From assembly GCA_963719855.1 (NCBI GenBank), contig CAVRDK010000001.1, positions 1 through 64,000 on the forward strand: 64,000 nucleotides of DNA, in the 5' to 3' direction. Origin of the DNA: CAIQPV01 sp963719855 (GTDB lineage: Bacteria; Pseudomonadota; Gammaproteobacteria; Burkholderiales; Gallionellaceae). The first letter of the stretch is position 1, and each line of letters begins with the position of its first letter. Below the pieces are notes generated by a model that saw only the letters and a list, made by a program, of their open reading frames with translations, made no database searches and was not told the DNA's origin. The position numbers and the translations under genes were made by a program. Below are positions 8,603-17,507 of the stretch, piece after piece.

Positions 8603-8985
8603 CTCGAATTACCTTCAATATATGCGGGCATATGATAAATTTAAGGTCGAACAGTTATTAGACGGCCTCATCGGTCGCTACTATTGGAAATAGCGATGCT
8701 TGTAGATTTGCGATAACTGATCAATTCATTGACGACCTCGTAAGTTTGTCTGTCTGCATATTCATCATTCAGTTGCGACTCTACTCCTTCCTGCTGTCTT
8801 TCGATACTACGAAAATATGAGTGGCCACATTTGGCAACAAGGGGCAGTTCATCAACCGAACTGCCTGCCAATGTTAATCAAAACACCATCGGGGTGTTTC
8901 TTTGCATCTTCGCTTCGGCTTTGGTTGTCCAGCGCGATCAACTCATCAATTTTTGTGCGTAATTTTGGGCCCATAATTTTCAATG
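8603..8985. other. Intergenic region with tandem hairpins
   Basis: About 380 bases with no convincing gene. GGCAGTTC/GAACTGCC form a perfect 8-bp stem at 8843-8865, and AAACACC/GGTGTTT form a second at 8881-8899 followed by CTTTG, resembling a rho-independent terminator on the plus strand. No plus-strand gene precedes it, so it may be the relic of a deleted gene. Confidence 0.4.
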
Positions 8986-9285
8986 TTACTTTTCACATGG
9001 AATAGATGAAAGACGCGCTTTGGCTTCAGCGATGTTCCCATCTTTAAGCGCCATGTTCACGGAAGCTCGATTATCACCGTAAGCCTGCATCTTTAAATAC
9101 TCGATGGATGGTGCCACACCGCATCGTGTCGTGAGTAATTCGTCGAGAATAAACATATTGCCAGCCATGTCTAAAGACCAATGTGAAAGAGCGAGATAAA
9201 AGGGGACTCTTCCTGCTTCATCGGCTGCATTCGCAGATACAGACAAAAGTATCGAAAGGCAAAGTATGGAGATTATTTTCTTCAT
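8986..9285 (-). CDS. Small secreted protein of unknown function
   Basis: A 99-residue protein with a clear Sec signal peptide (MKKIISILCLSILLSVSANA, cleavage after ANA). The mature part contains two cysteines (RCGVAP and the C-terminal IPCEK) that could form a disulfide in the periplasm. I do not recognise the family. The ATG has a GGAAATATTAC upstream, a weak ribosome site. It stands alone upstream of the methyltransferase on the same strand. Confidence 0.6.
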   Translation of the reverse strand: MKKIISILCLSILLSVSANAADEAGRVPFYLALSHWSLDMAGNMFILDELLTTRCGVAPSIEYLKMQAYGDNRASVNMALKDGNIAEAKARLSSIPCEK

Positions 9286-9363
9286 GTAATATTTCCTCTA
9301 TGTGTCGATGACTGAGAATGGCGGACTGCTAAAATCACTGCACATCCACCATCAACAATGGCA

Positions 9364-9571
9364 TTATATGTTAAACGTCATTCGCCAGTTTCCGTTAACC
9401 GTCACGGAATAATGTTCCGCAAGATCGCCTGTCAGTGAGTGAAATTTCCAGCCCGGCGCGTTCATGTTATCTGGGCGCTTTGCACTGTCCGGCATAGTGC
9501 GGCTGTATGCCAGCCTTGCTCCCTTTTCGGAAGAATATCTCGATATAATCAGCATTGATACAGTCTCTCAT
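9364..9571 (-). pseudogene. higB: Broken higB-type toxin gene
   Basis: Remnant of a RelE/HigB-family mRNA-interferase toxin. Reading from ATG 9571, frame 1 gives EIFFRKGSKAGIQPHYAGQ, matching the HigB N-terminal half, then a stop. A second frame supplies NMNAPGWKFHSLTGDLAEHY and SVTVNGNWRMTF, the HigB C-terminal half, but stops before the final family segment. So there is an out-of-frame deletion of several codons near 9490 and a 3' truncation. No higA antitoxin is visible. The gene is almost surely inactive. Confidence 0.75.
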
Positions 9572-9673
9572 AGCATTGTTAGCTATAAATCGGGACTGGA
9601 TAGGGATTGAATGCTGCGCTTGTTGGTGGTCACGGTAGTCAGCTCTCGACCTGTTGCGGTCATATGAGATAAG

Positions 9674-9690
9674 GCCACTAAATTAGTGGC
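9674..9690 (-). terminator. Hairpin downstream of the MFS gene
   Basis: A perfect 8+1+8 palindrome (GCCACTAA, A, TTAGTGGC) 15 bases beyond the stop of the efflux gene, followed on the minus strand by CTTATCT. It is a plausible transcription terminator for the efflux operon. Confidence 0.5.
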
Positions 9691-9704
9691 TTTGGTACCC
9701 AAGA

Positions 9705-11243
9705 TCACCCTGCGTCGGCAACCTTCGCCATAGGTTGTCCGGGCTGAGCGAACCACACCAGCAGCATGAGTCCGGCAAACATCAGCGACGAGAGCCAGAA
9801 AATATCGTTGGTCGCCAGCATTACTGCTTGCTGCTGCATGTTGTGCTCCAGCATGGCATAACCGGATGACAGAGGCTGTTCCAGCCCGCCCAAAGTAGTC
9901 AGCGCATCGTTGGTGGCGGGAGAATATTCGGTTACGCGCTCGGCCAGCATTTCATGGTGGTAGCTAGCGCGGCGATCCCACAGGGTGATGCTGAGGGAGG
10001 TGCCAAAACTACCGCCAAGGATGCGGATGAAGTTGGACATGCCGGTGGCGCTGGCAAGGAGACGTGGCGGAATATCGGACAGGGTGAGCGACATCAGCGG
10101 CACGAAGAAGGCAGCCACACCGAAACCCATGATCAGGCGCGGAATCACTAACTGCCAGAAAGTGACATCGGTATTAAAATAGCTGTTCCAAAACGAAGTT
10201 CCAGCGAACACGGCGAAGCTGAAGCTGGCCCATATTCTCAGGTCGACCTTGTGCATGTTTTTCCCCACCAGCGGCGTGATGAAGATCGACAGGATGCCCA
10301 CTGGCGCCGCTGCCATACCGGCCCAGGTTGCGGTATAGCCCATCTGTGTTTGCAGCCACAGCGGCAGGATCACCACGTTGCCGAAAAACACCAGATAACC
10401 GATGCTCAGGGTGGCGACCCCAATGAGGAAGTTGCGATTTTTGAACAGATGTAAATCGATGATGGGATGATCCTCGGTCAACTCCCAGGCGACAAGAAAA
10501 GTGAGCGCCACCACGGAAACAACTGTCAGCACCAGAATTTGCTTCGATTCGAACCAGTCCAACTCGTTGCCCTTGTCGAGCAGGATTTGCAGGGCACCGA
10601 TACCAAGTACCAACAGGAACAGCCCAATCTTGTCCACCGGAAGTTTGGCTATTTCCGACTCGCGCTTGCGCAACAGACGCCAAGTAAGGAATGAAGAGAA
10701 GATGCCGACCGGGATGTTGATGTAGAAAATCCACGGCCAGCTGATGTTGTCGGTGATCCAGCCGCCCATGATTGGCCCCATGATCGGGGCCACCATAACG
10801 GTTATGGACCACAGCGCCAAGGCCAGCCCTTTTTTCTCACTGGGATAATTCGATAGCAGCAGGCTTTGCGATAACGGGATCATCGGCCCGGCTACCGCTC
10901 CTTGCAGGACCCGCGCGGCGATCAGCAGCGGCAGGGTGGATGCCAGGCCGCACAGCCAGGAGGCAAGCGTGAACAGCAGCGTGGACAAGGCGAACAACCG
11001 CACCTGACCGAAACGGCGCGATAGCCAGCCGGTGAGCGCGAGCGCGATGGCGTTGCTGACGGCGAAGGAAGTGATGACCCAAGTGCCCTGATTGGGACTC
11101 ACCGCCAGATCGCCGGATATGGCGGGCAGCGAAACATTGGCGATGGAGGTATCGAGCACCTGCATGAAAGTGCCCAGCCCCAGCGCCAGGGTCAGCAGGA
11201 CTAGAGTAAAGCCGTGCAGTGGCGGCAGGGTTTCCTGCTTCAC
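9705..11243 (-). CDS. emrB: DHA2-family MFS multidrug transporter (EmrB type)
   Basis: Inner-membrane drug:H+ antiporter of the 14-helix DHA2 family, 512 residues. It begins with the EmrB-like LGTFMQVLDTSIANVSLPAI, carrying the conserved LDxTIVNVALP-type motif in TM1, and has GWLSRRFGQVR (motif A) and PIMGPIMGGWI (motif C, antiporter). It starts 5 bases after the membrane-fusion gene and forms a tripartite pump with that protein and the outer-membrane channel upstream. Exported compounds are unknown. Confidence 0.92.
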   Translation of the reverse strand: MKQETLPPLHGFTLVLLTLALGLGTFMQVLDTSIANVSLPAISGDLAVSPNQGTWVITSFAVSNAIALALTGWLSRRFGQVRLFALSTLLFTLASWLCGLASTLPLLIAARVLQGAVAGPMIPLSQSLLLSNYPSEKKGLALALWSITVMVAPIMGPIMGGWITDNISWPWIFYINIPVGIFSSFLTWRLLRKRESEIAKLPVDKIGLFLLVLGIGALQILLDKGNELDWFESKQILVLTVVSVVALTFLVAWELTEDHPIIDLHLFKNRNFLIGVATLSIGYLVFFGNVVILPLWLQTQMGYTATWAGMAAAPVGILSIFITPLVGKNMHKVDLRIWASFSFAVFAGTSFWNSYFNTDVTFWQLVIPRLIMGFGVAAFFVPLMSLTLSDIPPRLLASATGMSNFIRILGGSFGTSLSITLWDRRASYHHEMLAERVTEYSPATNDALTTLGGLEQPLSSGYAMLEHNMQQQAVMLATNDIFWLSSLMFAGLMLLVWFAQPGQPMAKVADAG

Positions 11244-11248
11244 GGCGC

Positions 11249-12418
11249 TTATTTCACTCGCCCCAGATTAGCTGCAATGATTTCGCGTATGCGCTGCTCT
11301 GCTTTCTTCTCGTCGTCGCCGTACACAGCCGTCTCATACAGCGCGCCGCTGGGAGAAACCTTGGACAGAGACTCGCCGGAAGTGTCTGCGGTTTCTACCT
11401 CTACTTTCATCGACAGGCCGAGGCGCAGCGGATATTTTGCCAGTTCTGCAGAATCCAGAGTAATACGCACCGGCAGGCGCTGTACAATCTTGATCCAGTT
11501 GCCGCTCGCGTTCTGCGGCGGCAGGAGGGAAAACACGCTGCCGGTACCGGCAGCCAGCCCCTCTAACTTGCCGTGCAGCGTCACGCCGCTGCCGTACAGG
11601 TCGGACTCTAGCACTACCGTTTGTCCGATGCGCATGCGCTGTAGCTGGTCTTCCTTGAAGTTGGCCTCCACCCACACCTGACGCAACGGCACGACCACCA
11701 TCAGCGTGGCACCCGACGGTGCTTGCTGTCCCACCTGTACTGCGCGTTTTGCTATATAACCACTTTCCGCTGCATGAACCTCGCAGCGGCTGAGATTAAG
11801 AAATGCCTCGCGCACTTGCGCTTCCGCCTGCTTCACTGCGGGATGCTGTTCGACATTGGTATTTGCCACCTGCGCCAGCGCACTTTCAAGCTGGCTGTTA
11901 GCCAGCCGCAGCTCAGATTGCGCACGTTTCAGCGCCGATCCGGTGTGTGCCTGTTCCTCGCGCGAAACGGCTTCATCTGCTGCTGCGACACCGCCGCGCC
12001 GCGCCGCATCGGCTTCGGCTTGGCGCAGGCTTTCTTCCTTGATGGCAACATTGGCGCGCCCCTGCTCCACGGCGCTGAACATCTGCTTTACCTCGCGTAC
12101 CGTTCCGGCCAAGCGGGCTTCAGCGGAAGCCAAGGCGACGCGGGCATCGGCATCGTCCAGTCGTGCCAGAAGCTGTCCACGCTGTACCAGATCGGTATCT
12201 TCGGCGTAAACCGCTACCACTGTCCCAGCGATGCGCGGCGTGACGCGGATCAGGTTGCCGGCGACGTAGGCATCGTCGGTGGATTCATGGTGACGGCCGT
12301 GAATCCACCAGTACACGCCGTAACCCGCGCCAATCAAAATGAAACACAGCGTCAGGATGAGCAGCGCACGGCTACGACGGGATGAATTATTATTGGACGT
12401 ATTGGTTGTTTCCGACAT
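11249..12418 (-). CDS. emrA: EmrA/HlyD-family membrane-fusion protein
   Basis: Periplasmic adaptor of the tripartite pump, 389 residues. One N-terminal membrane helix (ALLILTLCFILIGAGYGVYWW) follows a Ser/Asn-rich tail. A biotinyl-lipoyl-like domain (TDDAYVAGNLIRVTPRIAGT, VYAEDTDLVQRGQLLARLDD) surrounds a long alpha-hairpin rich in Ala/Glu (about residues 100-210), then beta-barrel segments (GYIAKRAVQVGQQ, FKEDQLQRMRIGQ). The organisation and the adjacent DHA2 transporter identify the EmrA type. Confidence 0.92.
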   Translation of the reverse strand: MSETTNTSNNNSSRRSRALLILTLCFILIGAGYGVYWWIHGRHHESTDDAYVAGNLIRVTPRIAGTVVAVYAEDTDLVQRGQLLARLDDADARVALASAEARLAGTVREVKQMFSAVEQGRANVAIKEESLRQAEADAARRGGVAAADEAVSREEQAHTGSALKRAQSELRLANSQLESALAQVANTNVEQHPAVKQAEAQVREAFLNLSRCEVHAAESGYIAKRAVQVGQQAPSGATLMVVVPLRQVWVEANFKEDQLQRMRIGQTVVLESDLYGSGVTLHGKLEGLAAGTGSVFSLLPPQNASGNWIKIVQRLPVRITLDSAELAKYPLRLGLSMKVEVETADTSGESLSKVSPSGALYETAVYGDDEKKAEQRIREIIAANLGRVK

Positions 12419-12466
12419 TACTTACTCCTGACTCGATTCGTATCTTCCGTGAAACATTGTCGCAGT

Positions 12467-12517
12467 TGTGGGAGCGGCTTCAGCCGCGATAGCTTCGCGG
12501 CTGAAGCCGCTCCCACA
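12467..12517. repeat. REP palindrome TGTGGGAGCGGC, copy 2
   Basis: A 51-base near-perfect palindrome: TGTGGGAGCGGCTTCAGCCG at 12467 pairs with the arm ending CGGCTGAAGCCGCTCCCACA at 12517 around a short loop. It lies within the efflux operon, between the outer-membrane factor and the fusion protein, where it could lower or process downstream mRNA. Confidence 0.9.
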
Positions 12518-12572
12518 GAGTGCATATTCTCATCATCTTGGGCGGCACATTTTCTCGCCCATTAGAATACTT

Positions 12573-14015
12573 CTATTCATATCCGCCGCCGAGCGCCATG
12601 AACAGCGTCGCCATGGCGCGCTTGCGGTCGGCTTGCAGTTTGGATTCACGCGCATGTTGCGCAAGGGCGGCGATTTCCCCGTCCAGAGCGGGCAGGCGGT
12701 CGCTCAGTCCGCTTTCAAAGCGTTCCGTTTGGAGATGCTGCGAGCGTTCCGAGCTAACGGTGGCTGTACGCTGCAATTGTTCCCGCGCATCGAGCGAACT
12801 CACGCGCGTCAGCGCGTCCGCCACCTGGCTTGCTGCCATAATCAGCGCCTGATTGTACTGTGCAGCGGCCTCGGCATATTCGGCTTCCCTTATTCCCAAG
12901 TTGGTACGCAACGTACGTACGTTGAACAGCGGAATATGCACTGCGGGGCCGAAGGAGGCGTACCAGTTTTTCGCCGTGAGCCAGTTGCTGAGATCGAGGC
13001 TTTGCAATCCGAGCAACAGGTTTAAATCCACATTTGGATAGAAATCCGCTTTAGCTCCTTCGATTCGTTTTGCCGCCGCTTCGACATGCCACTTCAGCGC
13101 AATCAGATCGGGCCGCTGCGCCAGCCAGTCCAGCGGCAATTTCTTCGGCAGAGGAAATGGACCGCCGGAAGACAGTACCGGTTCCTCCAGTTTAGCTCCC
13201 CAGTCGGGGCCATTTCCGGTTAGGGCGGCGAGGCGGTTGCGCAGGATTCTGGACTGCGTTTCCATATCCTTGAGATTGTCTTGCTCCTGAGTCAGCAGCA
13301 CATCCATCTGACTGGAAACCAGCGCGGAATCGATACCGCGCTTCAATCGTGACTCCGCCAATTGCAACGCCATGCGGCGCTTATCCACCGCCAGCCGGGC
13401 AAGCTTCGCGCGCGCGACCACGTCCTGCCAGTTTAAATAAGTGTCGGCCACTTCACCGGCCAGCGCCAGCTCCGCTGCACTGCGTTCCGCTTCGGCAGCC
13501 CTGCTTTCACCCACGGCGGATTTTAGCAGTGCGCGGTTCTTGCCCCACCAATCGAGAGTATAAGCGGCACCGACGGAAACATCTCCCTCGTTCAGAGTGC
13601 TGCCACCCAAGGGCGGCGGGAATAGCCCGTTCGTGCTCAGGTGCTCGCGCACCACCGAGGCATTGCTGTTATAGCGAATACCGGATTCCAGTTCCACCAG
13701 ATGCGCCGCTTGCCGCGCTTTCTCGATGCGCGCCTGCGCTGTCGCCAGAGTAGGATTGTCGCGTATTGCCATGCCCACCAAGGCGTCGAGCGCTTTATCG
13801 TTGAATCCGCTCCACCATGCACGACCCGGCCATGCAGCGCGGTCGAAGGCTGGGTCTCCGGCGACAGCGGCCAAGGTCTGTTGCAACTCCGGCTTGGCGA
13901 CCTCGGGCGGCGGTGGCGATTTGGCGGGTAGCGGAACGCAACCGACCAAGGCGATTACGCCCAGCAGCAACAGGGAACTTCGACGGGACAGGGAAGATAA
14001 ATGGGATTTATTCAT
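12573..14015 (-). CDS. NodT-family outer-membrane efflux lipoprotein
   Basis: TolC-like channel of the tripartite pump, 480 residues. It has a lipoprotein signal peptide (SSLLLLGVIALVGC, lipobox LVGC) so it is anchored to the outer membrane, then two OEP repeats with long coiled segments (ARIEKARQAAHLVELESG, ALTRVSSLDAREQLQ). The ATG at 14015 (MNKSHLSS) is chosen because it puts the lipobox at the usual distance; an in-frame ATG at 14078 would add an unlikely 21-residue lead. It is the first gene of the operon with the fusion protein and EmrB, unusual in preceding emrA. Confidence 0.92.
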   Translation of the reverse strand: MNKSHLSSLSRRSSLLLLGVIALVGCVPLPAKSPPPPEVAKPELQQTLAAVAGDPAFDRAAWPGRAWWSGFNDKALDALVGMAIRDNPTLATAQARIEKARQAAHLVELESGIRYNSNASVVREHLSTNGLFPPPLGGSTLNEGDVSVGAAYTLDWWGKNRALLKSAVGESRAAEAERSAAELALAGEVADTYLNWQDVVARAKLARLAVDKRRMALQLAESRLKRGIDSALVSSQMDVLLTQEQDNLKDMETQSRILRNRLAALTGNGPDWGAKLEEPVLSSGGPFPLPKKLPLDWLAQRPDLIALKWHVEAAAKRIEGAKADFYPNVDLNLLLGLQSLDLSNWLTAKNWYASFGPAVHIPLFNVRTLRTNLGIREAEYAEAAAQYNQALIMAASQVADALTRVSSLDAREQLQRTATVSSERSQHLQTERFESGLSDRLPALDGEIAALAQHARESKLQADRKRAMATLFMALGGGYE

Positions 14016-14185
14016 CCGCCAATTATAGAACAGTTGCTGAGACCTAACGAATGCTGTGTGAAAGTCCACGCATTGCACCCTTTGGACCTAGATTGTCCAT
14101 TAGGCGCGATACGATATGATTTACCAGTATCCGTTCGCCCCATAGAGCTTTTGGTCGGGCACCCGCCTGAGCTTGATAGAACTAC

Positions 14186-14228
14186 TAGCCATTCGACTAA
14201 GCCCGCAAGCGGGCAAGTCGCTGGTTAT
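14186..14228. repeat. Dispersed TAGCCA/TGGTTA hairpin repeat, copy B
   Basis: Left arm TAGCCATTCGACTAAGCCCG pairs with the right arm GCGGGCAAGTCGCTGGTTAT around a 2-4 base loop. It has the same outer bases as copies A and C but a different inner stem, which keeps pairing. It lies within a cluster of repeats upstream of the efflux operon. Confidence 0.75.
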
Positions 14229-14252
14229 GTCGAAGGGTTCTAGTTGCGTAGC

Positions 14253-14309
14253 TGGTGGTTCGGCTAGGCCTTTAGTCCTGAGCGAAGCCGAAGGATCACC
14301 ACGAACGGC
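14253..14309. repeat. Palindromic repeat ending CACGAACGG, copy 1
   Basis: GGTGGTTCGGCTAGGCC...GAAGCCGAAGGATCACCACGAACGG matches the right half of the repeat at 19046-19142 (GGTGGTTCGACAAGC...CACCACGAACGG). Related TTCGACAAGCTCA repeats are widespread in proteobacterial intergenic DNA. A degenerate left half (CCGTTCGCCC) lies near 14133. Confidence 0.6.
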
Positions 14310-14338
14310 CTAATGGATTATCTGCGTTGAAGCGGGAA

Positions 14339-17335
14339 TCATCGCTCCGTAACATCTTCTATCGCCAGCAGGATCAACTGCGTCTCGCCCGCCTTGCCGG
14401 TGATGCGCCGGGCATTGAGCAGCATCTTGCGCTTGCCGATGGAGGGGAAGTCATGCTCGACTTGGTAGCCTTCGAAAACTTGATTGCTCGGCAAAATGGT
14501 CTCCAGCAATTCCCTTAGTTTTGGAATGTCCCATTGGCGGTTGCCCAATTCATAGAATTGGCGGCCTATGGTATCTTCCTTGGTGACTTGGAAGTTTTGG
14601 TAAAACGAGCGGCTGGCGGAGACAGCCTTCAATGCGCCATCCAGCACGATGAGCGGCTCGCGCACTGTGTCCACGATGCTTCTGGCCAATTCCTGAGCTT
14701 CCTCGTTGGCGGCCTCGGCCTGAATGCGCTGGGTGATGTCGGTGAAGGTCAGTACCACGCCGTCGATTACGTTGTCCAGTGTGCGGTAGGGCTGGATGCG
14801 CGCCAGATACCACTCGCCGCCGACGGTGCGTACCTCACGTTCGCGCGGCACCAGCGTATCGAGTACGGCCTGTGCCTCGGCAATCAGATCATCACCTTCG
14901 ATGTCCGATTTGATGTCGCCCAGCGGACGACCTACATCCGAAGCGACCAGGCGATAGACCCGCACCGCCTCGCGGGTGAAACGCTTGATATTCAGCGCAT
15001 CGTTGAGGAACACCGTGCCGACGTTAATGTTGTCGAGCAGGTTTTTCATGTCGTTTTGCATGCCGGCCAGTTGCTCGATCTTGTCCTGTAGTTCGGCGTT
15101 CACAGTCACCAGTTCTTCATTGAGGGATTGCAACTCCTCCTTGGAGGTTTCCAGTTCTTCATTGGTAGACTGGAGTTCTTCGTTGGTGGATTGCATCTCC
15201 TCATTGGCGGATTTGAGTTCCTCGTTGGAAGCTTGCTGTTCCTCAATGGTGGCGTGGAGGTTTTCTTTGGTGTAGATCAGCTCGCGTTCCAGTTCCTCGG
15301 CGCGGCGCAACTCATCTGTTCCGGCGACGCGTTTGCCGCGCGCGGGCTTGCTTGCAGTTGCAGGTTGATCAGATGCCCCGGGTTTTGGACTCGCCATGTC
15401 CTGAAAACTCACCAGCAGCAAACCGTGGACGGAACCCTGATAAGGCAATGGCCGTACGCTGAAGCTCACGCTGTGGAGGTCGCCGTGGCTTCCGAACGAT
15501 ACTTCCCGGTTCAGGCTGGGCATATTTTTCTCGCAGGCGGCATGGATGGCAGCGCGCAATTCCAGCTGCAAACCCTCGCGCGCCATCTCGATTACATTGA
15601 GGGTGGGCTGACCGGGTGCAGGACGCAGGTATTTGCCGGTGTCGCCGTGCACAAACAGAATATCCCCTTTCAGGTTGGTCACCACCGAAGCCGGAGCGTA
15701 GGACTGGAGCAACATCCGCTTGGTCAGTTCGGCAAAGTCGGTTTCTTTAATCTTGGTTATCACCTCGTCGGGACCTTTCATATTGTTGTCTCGGGTCCAG
15801 GATAGTCCGCTGGACATCACTGCGCGGGTGGAAGCAACGGAGGGCGTGGTCTGGTAGAGCTTCCATTTGCGGTTGAGCGGCGAGAACAGGTCGGTATGGT
15901 TGCCGATGCTCTCGGAAGGCGAGAGAAATAGCACACCGCCCTGTTTCAGCGCGTAGTGAAAGGCCGGAATGACACGGTTTTGCAATTCCGGCTCCAGATA
16001 GATCATCAGGTTGCGGCAACTGAGCAGGTCAAGTTTGGTGAAGGGAGGGTCCTTGATGACGTTCTGGATGGCGAACACTACCATCTCGCGGATTTCCTTT
16101 CTTACGCGATAGCCGGCATCTTCCTTGGTGAAGAAGCGGCGCAACCGCTCCGGCGCGACATCCTGGGTGATGTTGGGCGGGTAGATTCCGGCGCGCGCCA
16201 CGGCGATGGCATCCTCGTCGAGGTCGGTGCTGTAGATCTGTGTCTTGAACTCTTTGTGGGTGTCGTCCATGAATTCGCGCAGCAGGATGGCGATGGAATA
16301 GGCCTCTTCACCGGTGGCGCAACCAGTCACCCAGACGCGAAACACATAGCCTTCCGGCTTGTCTTTGAACAACAGCGGCAGGATGTCATGCTTCAACGCG
16401 ACGAATGCCTCCGTGTCGCGGAAGAAGCTGGTGACATTGATCAGTAGTTCCTTGAACAATAAATGGACTTCAGGCGGATGCTCCTTGAGATAGTGCGCAT
16501 AGACTTCCGTGTCCTCGATGTTGTGCTGCGACATGCGTCGCTCGATGCGGCGGCCTATGGTGCTTTTCTTGTACAGCGAAAAGTCGTGCCCGGTGCCGGA
16601 GCGCAACAACATCAAGATGCGGTTCATGCCGCCCGTCGTACGTGCTTCGGGCTGCGGCTTCTCCTGCTGCACGCTCTGGATGCGCGTATTGTTCAGCATT
16701 CTCTCCGGCATTTTTTCAACCGGCAAGACATAGGTGGCGTAGCCCGCCTGTATAGCACTGATCGGCATGCCGTCATACTTCGCCGTGGCCGGGTCTTGTA
16801 CCAGGGAAATGCCGCCCGCGCCCTGGATAGCGCGCAGCCCCAAGGTGCCGTCGGTACCGGTGCCGGAAAGGACAATGCCGATAGATTTTTCTCCTTGATC
16901 TTCAGCCAGGGAACGCAAGAAGGCATCGATGACCATGCGCTGTCCGCGCGGCATATCCGGCGCGCTCAGTTGCAGTGAGCCATGAAAAATGACCATGTCG
17001 CGGTTTGGTGGGATGGCATACACGCAGTTTGGCAACACCTGCACCTGATCCAGTGCCTCGACCACCGGCATGGTGGTGGAGCGTTGCAGGATTTCGGTGA
17101 GCATGCTGGAGTGGTCGGGATCAAGGTGCGACACCAGCACGAAAGCCATACCTGTGTCAGATGGGACATTGCGGAAAAACTGCTCGAATGCCTCCAGCCC
17201 ACCTGCGGAAGCGCCGATGCCGACGATGGGAAAGCCGCTGGTAGGTGCTTGATTAGCTTTCTGGGCCTCTTGGGGTTTTTGGGCAGATTTCGGAGCGGCG
17301 GGTTTGACCGGCGTCTTGGCTTTCTTGGCTGTCAC
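14339..17335 (-). CDS. CheB-CheR-PAS fusion signalling protein
   Basis: A 998-residue protein joining a CheB methylesterase, a CheR methyltransferase, a coiled coil and PAS domains. After a Lys/Ala/Pro-rich N-terminus, CheB starts at about residue 35 with GIGASAGGLEAF (catalytic Ser43), VSHLDPDHSS (His) and VLSGTGTDGTLG (Asp). CheR (about 240-480) has FFRDTEAF and the SAM motif WVTGCATGEEAYSIA. Residues about 660-740 are a heptad-like coiled coil of repeated SNEELKSANEEMQSTNEEL units. Two PAS-like regions follow, the last ending LLAIEDVTER. No CheY receiver and no kinase domain are present, unlike many hybrid relatives that continue past this point. It probably couples a sensory PAS input to receptor-type modification. 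Confidence 0.93.
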   Translation of the reverse strand: MTAKKAKTPVKPAAPKSAQKPQEAQKANQAPTSGFPIVGIGASAGGLEAFEQFFRNVPSDTGMAFVLVSHLDPDHSSMLTEILQRSTTMPVVEALDQVQVLPNCVYAIPPNRDMVIFHGSLQLSAPDMPRGQRMVIDAFLRSLAEDQGEKSIGIVLSGTGTDGTLGLRAIQGAGGISLVQDPATAKYDGMPISAIQAGYATYVLPVEKMPERMLNNTRIQSVQQEKPQPEARTTGGMNRILMLLRSGTGHDFSLYKKSTIGRRIERRMSQHNIEDTEVYAHYLKEHPPEVHLLFKELLINVTSFFRDTEAFVALKHDILPLLFKDKPEGYVFRVWVTGCATGEEAYSIAILLREFMDDTHKEFKTQIYSTDLDEDAIAVARAGIYPPNITQDVAPERLRRFFTKEDAGYRVRKEIREMVVFAIQNVIKDPPFTKLDLLSCRNLMIYLEPELQNRVIPAFHYALKQGGVLFLSPSESIGNHTDLFSPLNRKWKLYQTTPSVASTRAVMSSGLSWTRDNNMKGPDEVITKIKETDFAELTKRMLLQSYAPASVVTNLKGDILFVHGDTGKYLRPAPGQPTLNVIEMAREGLQLELRAAIHAACEKNMPSLNREVSFGSHGDLHSVSFSVRPLPYQGSVHGLLLVSFQDMASPKPGASDQPATASKPARGKRVAGTDELRRAEELERELIYTKENLHATIEEQQASNEELKSANEEMQSTNEELQSTNEELETSKEELQSLNEELVTVNAELQDKIEQLAGMQNDMKNLLDNINVGTVFLNDALNIKRFTREAVRVYRLVASDVGRPLGDIKSDIEGDDLIAEAQAVLDTLVPREREVRTVGGEWYLARIQPYRTLDNVIDGVVLTFTDITQRIQAEAANEEAQELARSIVDTVREPLIVLDGALKAVSASRSFYQNFQVTKEDTIGRQFYELGNRQWDIPKLRELLETILPSNQVFEGYQVEHDFPSIGKRKMLLNARRITGKAGETQLILLAIEDVTER

Positions 17336-17421
17336 GAGGTTCCTTTCATGGGGCGCTTGCGCAAGAGTATAGAATACCTTTGCAAAAGTGCGGGCATAGG
17401 ATACTCCAAGTTGGCAATTTA

Positions 17422-17479
17422 TGTGGGAGCGGCCTCCCGGCCGCGATGAGCGCTATCGCGGCCGGGAGGCCGCTCCCAC
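17422..17479. repeat. REP palindrome TGTGGGAGCGGC, copy 3
   Basis: A 58-base palindrome: TGTGGGAGCGGCCTCCCGGC at 17422 pairs with GCCGGGAGGCCGCTCCCAC ending at 17479. The inner stem differs from copies 1 and 2 (CTCCCGG instead of CTTCAGC) yet stays paired, so the structure is conserved. It lies between the cheBR-like gene and mtgA. Confidence 0.9.
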
Positions 17480-17507
17480 CAAGCCGCTCTTCCAAGTTTA
17501 TCGGAGG

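Larger units (their letters stand above)
14016..14338. other. Intergenic region packed with repeats
   Basis: About 320 bases between the outer-membrane factor start and the CheBR stop. No gene is seen; it holds hairpin repeat copy B and a copy of the CACGAACGG palindromic repeat. The promoter of the efflux operon must lie in it, close to or within these repeats. Confidence 0.5.

Noticed and set aside
8668..8871. 67-codon minus-strand frame
   Set aside because: TTG start within a hairpin and no supporting evidence.
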